Source: Daphnia carinata (taxonomy: Eukaryota > Arthropoda > Branchiopoda > Diplostraca > Daphniidae). Taken from it: 64,000 bases of DNA. How positions within the stretch are numbered: position 1 is the first letter of the stretch; each line of letters opens with the position of its first letter. Shown piece after piece: positions 57,013 through 64,000 of this stretch. Under the pieces are notes generated by a model. That model was not told the origin of the DNA and made no database searches. It saw nothing but the letters and a program-made list of their open reading frames with translations. The stretch is from NCBI RefSeq assembly GCF_022539665.2, contig NC_081339.1:1302001-1366000 (forward strand). Reading direction: 5' to 3'. Both the position numbers and the translations under genes were made by a program.

Positions 57013-59684
57013 TCCCGTGCAATGTGTCCTCTTTTATTGTACTTGTAACAGATAATAATCTTATTCCCAAGGGTGTCAGGGGTGTTTGGTTGGTTTTGTC
57101 GTTGCTGTGGGTATTGTTGAGGATAACCCGGGTTTTCATGATACACTTGTTGATTGTTGTGTGGTTGAAAGTTTGGTTGATTGTAATGTATCTGTCCGTT
57201 GCTGTACGGGGGTCTCTGCGTTTGTTGATAGGAAGGGTAATTGGGTTGCCTATACCCCGGAGAGGTACCTTCTCTTCGTGGTGAAGTATAGTTGTTGCGG
57301 TATGGGCTGCTCTCTCTGCTACGATTGAAGTTTCGGTCACTACTGGGACCTCTGCTATTCGGTCTCTCGTTGAATCGAAATCGCGGATTTTGTGATCTGG
57401 AGTATCGATCACTCGATCGTGGGGATCTTGGTTCGTATCGATCTGCTGCTGCTATGGTTATATCGGTATCCTGTGACAATCCACGATTCTTTTAGTATTT
57501 TCCAGTTCCCGAATTTTTTGTTTTAAGAATTCAATTTCTGTCTTTTGTTGTGAAAGTTCGTTGTCTTGTTGTTTCTCGTGATGCGTTATCCCTGCGATTA
57601 CCGGGTTTATTTCTTTGTCTTCTGCAGTCTCCTTGCTATATAGGATGCCTTCGGAAATGATTAGTTGTTTACATAGCTGGTCAAAATCTTCAGGGTCTTC
57701 GGGCATTCTAAAATAGAGTTCATTTCGGAATTTTGGTAGTATCCTTTGCATCAAAATTTTGATTTTGGTATGATCTCTCATCCTTTTGACTGTGTTGCTG
57801 AGTCGACCTTAGACGATGGTTTGGTTTTGGTCTGATTTTTCTTCCTTGCCTTCAATGGACTCGTAGTGACTGTTGATTCTTGAGATAAAGGCTTTGCATT
57901 TTTCTTCAGGTTTTTGTTTTAGTGTGGATAACTTTTTTCTTTGTGCTGCTAAGTCGTATGCATCCTGGAATCTTGCAATAATGGCGGTTTTCCATTCGTC
58001 ATAACTTAACTCATCACCTTGCTCTTCTACGTAGTTTCCATGCCATTCTAGGGCATCACTTTTTAGTCTGTCGGAGAAGAATCTTATTTTTTGGTTGTCG
58101 TCCCAGTCGTTGTTGCGTGCTACATGTTCTGCGTCCTTTAGCCATTCTGTTATTAATTTATCAGTACTTTTTCCTTTGAAAATTGGAATTGACTTTTTGT
58201 CTTCTCTCGAAAATAATTCTCCTAATGCTTTCACAATCGGTTGGGTTGTGGATGTATCGATGCTATCGCTATCCGTTGTGTAGCGGTCAATTCTCGAAGT
58301 TTCTTTGTGTGAAAGTCCCATTTTGACTTTTTCTTTGAGAGTCTGATACTTTTGTTTTAGTTGAAAGAGGTTATCGTTTTGGATCTCGATTTGGTTTTTT
58401 AGGTCGTCGTTAAGTTGTTGTAACTTTTCGACTTGTTCTGATTCTAGCTCGAAGGGAAGGGATTTGTCTCCTTCTGTTATTGAGGTTAGGTCGTTTATCT
58501 CACTCACTAGTTTCGTTATTTCTCCTGGTTCGTTGGAGGCGTCTAAGTCTTCGGTTTCGGCGAATGTTACCTGTTGCTTTCTATATTCTTTTATTCTATT
58601 ATCCAGATACCAAATTTTTTCTTCTCGGTTTCCTGCCTGTATGTTGGTCTTTTGTAATTCCGTTTCGAGATTTTTATTCTTTGTAGTACTATCTATCAGA
58701 CTTCTTCGTAAACCTGCTTTTTCTGCTAAGGTTTTTTCAAGGATCTCTTTTGTTTCTTTTGTTTCTGTCTGAAGTTGTTTGTTTGCTTCTAAAGCTGCTT
58801 TTATCCGTTGTTCGGCGTCTTCTAACCTCGTAACCAGTTGTTTTCTTTCACCTTCAAGTTTGCTAATTATTTCTTGCCCTTCTCTCTCAACTTGTTTTCG
58901 TCCTTTTTTTCGTAAAAGGTTTTTGCAATTAGTTCTCTGTTGCTGTGGCAGTTTCAAGGTTGGTTTCTAACTCGCTGATTCGATTGACAGACTTTTCAAG
59001 GGCGTTTTTGAGTGCTTCGTTACTTTCTTGGAGTTGCTCAAGGGAACTACTTAGGGTATATTTGGAACTTTTTGCCTTTTTCTTGTTGCTATCTAGCTGT
59101 TTTCGTATGCTTTGTAACTCGTAGTTTAAGTCAGATGAATATTTCTTCTCATCTATCTGCGCAAGTATTACTTCTTTTTGGAGGTCTCTGATTGTACCGA
59201 ATAGGAATTCCTTTTCTTTACCATGAACAATGCTAATCTGTTGCAATATACTGTCAACGTTTTCAGTGTTGCCACCGAGGGATTCTACGTGATTTTTAAA
59301 TGCCTTTGTGGTGTTTGTAATAGTTTCTGCTGTTATACCACTTGGTGCTTGCAACGTTTTTTCTAACAATGAATATGAATATAATTGCAATGCGTTGTGT
59401 GTCTCTTTGCTAACTTCTTGTTTCTTAGATTCTATTTGTTGTATATGTGCTTTTGTCGTAATGGTCTGATAGGTTTTGTTTTGTTCTGACTCTTGTTCAA
59501 ATTCTAAGTCCACAAGAGTTTTCCAGTGGTCCAAAAAATTTTCTCGGAGACGGTTGGGATTTTGGCTGGTTGTGTCTGATTTAGAGAGTACGGGGTACAA
59601 AGGTGTGGATAATTCGTCGACAACGTTTGGGTACAAAGTATTCTCTTTACGAGTAGTCTCTGGTACGATATGATCAAGCGGCAT
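56958..59684 (-). pseudogene. gag: Long coiled-coil Gag of copy B
   Basis: The ATG at 59684 lies eight bases past the predicted splice donor. The first 250 residues, and much of the next 200 after a frame change near 58940, are Glu/Lys/Gln-rich coiled coil, unusual for a Gypsy Gag. The capsid-type core ITEWLKDAEHVARNND, then LKSDALEWHGNYVEEQ, lies near 58150-58020. A TAA at 57811-57809 breaks the frame, which continues at 57781. The nucleocapsid part (57479-56958) is rich in Arg, Asn, Pro, Gln and Tyr and ends in CYKYNKRGHIAREC, a zinc knuckle whose second Cys has become Tyr. Total length would be about 900 residues. Confidence 0.85.
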
Positions 59685-59685
59685 T

Positions 59686-59700
59686 CGCTTACCTTTTGAT
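59686..59700 (-). other. Predicted splice donor upstream of gag
   Basis: The minus strand reads ATCAAAAGGTAAGCG, with an AG/GTAAG consensus between 59693 and 59692. Relic C has the same block in the same place (caccatcgaggtaagcg at 9414-9430) despite wide divergence elsewhere. It resembles a retroviral major splice donor. Confidence 0.6.
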
Positions 59701-59809
59701 GGTGTTCCTTGGCCTGGTAGAGCTGTTGGAGACTCGTCGGGGAAATGTAGAGCACAATCACTGAAATAAGTTACGGGTAAGAAACTTTGTACTGGACAAC
59801 AAGTGTTTG

Positions 59810-59828
59810 TCTCGTTGGGACCTCCAAT
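59810..59828 (-). other. Primer-binding site of copy B
   Basis: Immediately inside the 5' LTR the minus strand reads ATTGGAGGTCCCAACGAGA. TGG after two spacer bases fits a tRNA CCA end. The following bases come closest to the 3' end of a Gln tRNA among those I can recall, with mismatches, so the tRNA is uncertain. Confidence 0.65.
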
Positions 59829-60032
59829 TGTAAAGTTTCCAAATCCCGTGTGTTTGCAGTGCGTTGCCGAAACAACTCCAAATTACAAGCTACAAAATAT
59901 GCAGTATTTATACTACTACAGAACACAAATGTTGAAGGTAAAGTGGGAGGAGGTACGTTCACTTTCACTTGTGAAACGCTTGAGGGATGGAAGAGGTGTG
60001 GCTCCTTTTGGTTAGCCTTTGGGCTTGCTACA
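59829..60032 (-). repeat. 5' LTR of copy B (204 bp)
   Basis: On the + strand it begins TGTAAAGTTTCC and ends GGGCTTGCTACA, with six differences from 47915-48118. In element orientation a TATA-like tagtataaatac lies at about 59915-59904 and should start the genomic transcript. ATGC follows at 60033-60036. Confidence 0.93.
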
Positions 60033-60036
60033 ATGC
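60033..60036. other. Target-site duplication of copy B, right
   Basis: ATGC, matching 47911-47914. The host RNase H reading continues from here as [10 protein letters not shown]. Confidence 0.9.
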
Positions 60037-61619
60037 GATCAAGCATTTCCGACATTACCTTTTAGACCAACCTTTTGAGATTATCAGTGATCATCGTCCT
60101 CTCCAATGGCTTAAAAATCAGAAAGATAATACGAAGATGGGCTATACTGTTAGCCGCAAAAAATTATGAATCAAAATATAGACTGGGACGTATTCACCAA
60201 AATGCAGATTACTCGTCGCGCTTGAAAATAGCTAGTATTCAAATAGAATGTAATATTAAATTAATTTGCGAAAAACAATTGGAAAAAGACCTTTGCATAG
60301 CCATTCGAAATTATTTAGATAACGGAGACCTTGAGGAAACATTTCTCCGATCTAAAGCAGATTGGGTAAAAGAAATTGATTATTTTGAAATTATTGGCGG
60401 TACGCTTTACCGGCACGTGCTGCCATCTTCCGATAGCAAAAGAAACGAAACAAACCAACAGTTGGTCTTGCCTGCATCATTACACCATCTAGTGCTAAAA
60501 GAACTACATGATGCACCGATGAGTGGATATTTTGCCTTTTACAAAACCTATTTCAAAGTCAAGAATCATTATTATTGCCCAAATAGGAGGAAAGACATAA
60601 AAGAATATTGTCAAGCTTGTGAGGTATGCTTTGCGAACACTTCTTCAACGTTTAGAGCATTATTGCACCCTCATGAAATTGCAAAGGCCCCTTTTCAAGT
60701 TATCGGAATGGATTTTTTAGGCCCTATTACGCCAGCTTCGCCCAATGGAAAAATTTATATTTTAGTTATCACAGATTATTTTAGCCGATGGGTAGAAGCT
60801 GTTGCTTTGAAAGATCAGACTGCGCAGACAACAGCAAAATGTGTATACAAAACAATTATAGTTAGACACGGTATGCCTAAAGCTATTCTTTCAGATCGCG
60901 GGACTAATTGCACGTCGAAATTATTTCGTTATTTTTGTAAGAAATAAAAAATTGATGAAAGACTTACAACTGCCTATAATCCAACTAGTAACGGAGAAAC
61001 AGAAAGGTTTAATAGAAAATTGACAACAATGTTGATGAAAGAATTAAAAGATGGAGAGCATGCAAATGGGGAAGATATGCTGGATGATGTTTTATTTGCT
61101 TATCGTAGTTCTGTCCACTCTTCGACACTGGACACCCCATAGTACTTGTTACGCGGTAGAGATCCTAGTACACCCGTTAATGAATTTCTTGACGCTTCCC
61201 CAAGAACTTTTGTATCCGCATCAGATTACGTAGGTAACTTAGCCGAACGCTTGCGCTATAGTTTCCAACGTGTCCGTGAGGAGAGTGAAAAAGCCAGAAA
61301 GCGTCAGAAGGAGCAATATAATAAAAGAGCGAATGTAAAACAATATATGGTAGGAGATAGAGTGTTATTAGATATTAGAGTAGTTAAAGAGGGCGATAGT
61401 AGGAAATTTACTTCCAAATATAAAGGCCCTTATAGAGTTGTGAAAGTGTATTCCAATAATACCGTCGACATAGCCGACAATTCATATATCTGTCAACGTA
61501 CACACGTTACCCGTTTAAAACCCCTTTATGAATCAATGCTATGGAAAGATGAGCATTGTCCCCCTATCGAGACGCCTTCGAAGTTCGAGAATCGATTCCG
61601 TAAATTGATTTCAACCTAA
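60037..61619 (+). pseudogene. pol: RNase H end and integrase of Gypsy element 3
   Basis: The RNase H continues with [19 protein letters not shown] and, after a frame change near 60140, GRIHQNADYSSRL. The integrase zinc region (LHDAPMSGYFAFYKT, then CQACEVC near 60610-60640) has Tyr where the second His is expected. The core keeps all three acidic residues: IGMDFLGPI, AILSDRGTNC and SNGETERFNR. A TAA at 60945-60947 and another break near 61140 interrupt it. The C-terminal frame 61146-61619 carries the GPY/F-type domain (SKYKGPYRVVKV). Apart from these few stops it is the best kept integrase in the window. Confidence 0.88.
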
Positions 61620-61629
61620 AGGATGGAAA

Positions 61630-61969
61630 TTGCGGAAAAAGGTGGAGCAAGAAACAAGTGAAGTGGAAAATGTGGAATTGGAATTGAGGGGTTCAGAAAA
61701 TGTGGATGCGGAAAAAAAAACATCCAGAAAGCGTGAATGTGGAAAATGTGGAATTAGAAACAGTGGAAATTGGAAACATGGAGTCGGACACCGTGGAGTT
61801 AGAAACAACGGAGCTGGGAATTGACATTCAACCCAATCTTACACAAATTGCCGAAACTGATTCCGTTATTTTCAATGATCATTGTGAGACGCAGCAGATA
61901 GCGTCTGAAGTCGTTCCGTCAGCCATAACGACACCCCAAAACACAATCGGACGCCCGCAAAGGAATTGA
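61630..61969 (+). pseudogene. Glu/Val-rich tail after the integrase of Gypsy element 3
   Basis: Repeated words such as gtggaaaatgtggaatt encode runs of Val-Glu-Asn-Val-Glu-Leu. The frame 61700-61969 ends in RPQRN. It lies just downstream of integrase in another frame and may be the polyprotein tail. It has no domain I know. Confidence 0.45.
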
Positions 61970-63539
61970 CGATTGCCAGTGCGTTTCAGAAATTAAATCT
62001 GATAACTCATACGCATGCAATTCTGTTGATCGCGTTTCAAAAAAGTTCCAAAGTATATAACAGCGAGAAGATTGAACGGAGCCACATCACTCCGACAACC
62101 CGTTGCACTCACAACTCCGAAAAGACTTTTTACCGAAACTTAAACTATCACCAACAAGGTCGGACAATCAACCCAGCGTAAACTACGGACAGGTCGCAAT
62201 CGAAGGACTAGCGACGAGGCGCAGGCTAGTGAAGTGGTGACAACAACGGAGCCCACTGCTGATTTCCACTGGAACAACCGCCAGAAAAAACGGCTGAGGT
62301 GGTCTATTTTCTAGCCTATTTTCCGAAGATTGGGGCAGCGCTGTTTACACCTTGAAAAAAAAGAGATTTAGATCCATCAAAACGACATCCACCTCTCTAC
62401 AACTGGTCGTTGGAGCTGTGGGACACAGCTAGTAAGCGGCCGAGGCGCGATTGGTATGACCAGCTGTAAGGCAGAGGAAAAAGAGGAAAAAGAAAACGAA
62501 AGAAACTTCCTTTTTAATACCAGGAGTCAAATATGTTTGTTCCCGTAGCATACAACACTCTTGTGCTTTTCTCTTCTTACGTTAACCAATCCATCGAATA
62601 AACATAGTAGAAAATGGGTCACAGGTCGGTGTTAAAAAAAAACATCCATTCAAATGAATGAAATCGAACGTCGGAAACCAAATGCCGAACACAGCATATC
62701 CGCCATGGCAAACCATAATAATAAACAAAGTTGAGCGATAAACACTCCCAAAGAAAAGGAAAAAGAAAAGAAAAATTGTTGGCGAGTTTTGAACTCGAGA
62801 CACCCGAGGCATAGTCAGATACTATATCGACTAGCCACTTAACCGATAATCGAAGCCACACAAAAACCGCATTATGTTGGAAGTGAAAAAACGACATATA
62901 TAAAAAAGGACGAAACAAATATTTCGTGACATCAAGTCACATTTATTAACTTGAAGTTAATCAAATTTCGTAAACGGGAAGCCAAAAACTTACCGTAGGA
63001 TTTTTATTAAGTAAGGTGGTAAAGGGAATAGAACGTGGTGCTCCCGAGTCGCCGTCGCGAGTTGTACGCGTGAGCCGTTCAAACAATATCCAAATAAGAT
63101 AATACCGACAAGTCGCTAAATACTTATACGGCATAACAGCTTTAAAACCATGTAAAACTAACCTCACCTGTACTGTTGTCTTCTTTCACTTTTTTCTTAT
63201 TTCTCTATTACCCTTAACGAAATCAAAATAATCCAAATACCCAACCAAAGTGGCGGTGGCAACCAAAGTGACGGAAAGGAACGAGCCGCGATCGATCAGT
63301 AAAAACCCAATCGTTGCCTTTTCCCACGACAAATAAGTGAAACTGGAGACATGGAGGAACAATTAAACTGACACTCGAGAAATAGTGAAGATTCTGAAAA
63401 CCAAACTCAAAACGGGTGTGAACAACCAGTGAGGACTACTTGACTAAATAAGTCAGGACACATCTCCTCGCAAACCAACACTCGCAACTATACAGAGCTA
63501 AGAGACGTTCAAAAAAACAAGGTATTCTTCTCCACAAAC
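61970..63539. other. No recognised gene, apart from a tRNA-like relic
   Basis: The left part (to about 62320) may be the 3' end of Gypsy element 3, with a frame ending WNNRQKKRLRWSIF near 62315. The remainder is AT-rich. Minus-strand frames at 62582-62918 are hydrophobic but have no recognisable domain, and overlap the tRNA-like segment. Confidence 0.35.
62778..62857 (-). repeat. tRNA-derived SINE-like fragment
   Basis: The minus strand reads an A-box-like segment (tcggttaagtggctag), an anticodon-arm-like stretch and a B-box-like cgagttcaaaactcg, followed at once by TTTTT, a Pol III terminator. The acceptor stem pairs poorly, and the anticodon loop lacks the expected T33. It is best seen as a decayed tRNA or the head of a SINE, not a working tRNA. 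Confidence 0.45.
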
Positions 63540-64000
63540 ATGGCCGAAAACAACGGCAGACGTTCTGGAGTACCCGCCGCAAAACGGGCGTGTCATCATT
63601 TGCAGCAACAGATTCACGATGCCGTTTCACCAGAGGAACAACAGATCGATTCCGACGACCCAGTCGAGTCCACGCAGGGAGTATCAGCATCCACCTCCAA
63701 TGCAGCCGCAGCCGCACCAACAGCAGAACCTAGCCTGGCGGAAGCCTTCCGGAGGCGGATCCGGCGACATCAGTCGGAGCTAGATGAGGTTACCCATTTG
63801 CTTTACCCAGCAAGTGGTCCGACTCATCGAACTAGGAAAATGGCGAAAGGCAACGGAGAGATTCAAGGATATCCTAGATTTGGATCCTGCAAATCGACAT
63901 CCACCGCTTTTCGGATGGTCAGCCGAAAGTTGGGGGGACGACGATCTGTGTCTCTATTGCCACGAGCCCCACTTCAAGACGACAAAAATCAACTAGACTT
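63540..64000 (+). CDS. Start of an unrecognised open frame, 3' partial
   Basis: From the ATG at 63540 the frame stays open to the window end. Residues 1-90 are Gln/Ala/Ser-rich with two Arg-rich patches (FRRRIRRH near 63750). From 63784 a neighbouring frame reads more plausibly (RLIELGKWRKATERFKDILD, then LCLYCHEPHF with a Cys-x2-Cys-x2-His spacing), so a one-base indel near 63780 is possible. The composition and the Cys/His end suggest a Gag-like or ORF1-like protein of yet another element, but I cannot assign a family. Confidence 0.35.
   Translation, partial: MAENNGRRSGVPAAKRACHHLQQQIHDAVSPEEQQIDSDDPVESTQGVSASTSNAAAAAPTAEPSLAEAFRRRIRRHQSELDEVTHLLYPASGPTHRTRKMAKGNGEIQGYPRFGSCKSTSTAFRMVSRKLGGRRSVSLLPRAPLQDDKNQLD

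Larger units (their letters stand above)
47915..60032 (-). mobile_element. Env-bearing LTR retroelement, copy B, complete 12.1 kb
   Basis: Two 204-bp LTRs differing at six positions by my count, a 4-bp target duplication, a polypurine tract and a primer site define a full-length element of 12,118 bp. Gag, protease, RT, RNase H, integrase, env, an antisense gene and an ankyrin gene occur in that order from right to left. All coding parts contain stops or frame shifts. The low LTR difference against the heavy internal damage is noteworthy. It sits inside the RNase H gene of Gypsy element 3. Confidence 0.95.
44965..61969 (+). mobile_element. Gypsy element 3, interrupted by copy B
   Basis: Gag, protease, RT, RNase H and integrase lie in order on the + strand. 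The RNase H reading is split at 47914 and resumes at 60037; between the two lies the whole of copy B with its own LTRs. Removing copy B and one ATGC restores the continuity of the host RNase H. Copy B is therefore younger than this element. Own LTRs were not recognised. Confidence 0.9.

Noticed and set aside
62778-62857. Functional tRNA gene
   Set aside because: Poor acceptor pairing and no T33 in the anticodon loop; kept only as a tRNA-derived relic.
62582-62918. Two overlapping hydrophobic minus-strand frames as genes
   Set aside because: They overlap the tRNA-like relic, use different frames and show no family signature.

Overview
The window looks like an arthropod genome, most likely a microcrustacean such as Daphnia. 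That is an inference from the mix of BEL/Pao, Gypsy/errantivirus-like and hAT elements with short spliceosomal introns; no intact host gene settles it. Nearly everything recognisable is a transposable element or a relic of one, many of them nested.

The centre of interest is one family of env-bearing LTR elements. It is present as copy A (1-4883, + strand, 5' end off the window), copy B (47915-60032, - strand, complete between two 204-bp LTRs with a 4-bp target duplication), an old gag relic C (about 9180-10360) and a related env-tail relic D (about 24160-24438). The element order is LTR, coiled-coil Gag, protease, RT, RNase H, integrase, Env-like glycoprotein, accessory cassette, LTR. The cassette holds two divergently transcribed genes. 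One is a sense-strand ankyrin-repeat protein, intact in copy A. The other is an unrecognised gene of about 160 residues on the ANTISENSE strand, interrupted by a 62-76 bp intron in the same codon and phase in both copies. A conserved intergenic stretch of about 440 bp separates them. A splice donor just before the gag ATG and an acceptor touching the env ATG suggest a subgenomic env mRNA. I regard this accessory cassette as the candidate undescribed system.

Layout from left to right: copy A (1-4883); a decayed CACTA-like transposase (about 6230-8335); gag relic C; a BEL/Pao relic on the - strand (10770-14526); a decayed hAT transposase with introns (16126-18640) joined to a second BEL relic (18722-23927) with a local duplication and an interleaved chimeric stretch; env-tail relic D; a hAT-type MITE with 13-bp terminal repeats and a perfect 8-bp target duplication (26836-27306); a third BEL relic (about 28741-32144); a hAT element with recognisable ends (33446-36657, - strand); an unrecognised exon-like pseudogene (37791-38190); an errantivirus-like Gypsy relic with a baculovirus-F-type Env and no integrase (39705-44426, - strand); and a third Gypsy (44965-61969, + strand) whose RNase H is split by copy B. 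The right end begins a new open frame (63540 onward).

Almost all pol genes are broken. Copy B has several stops, a YLED in place of YxDD and a damaged zinc knuckle, so any mobility would need proteins from another copy. The ankyrin gene of copy A is the one long accessory frame that is clean. All calls come from reading translations and motifs by eye; no database search was run.
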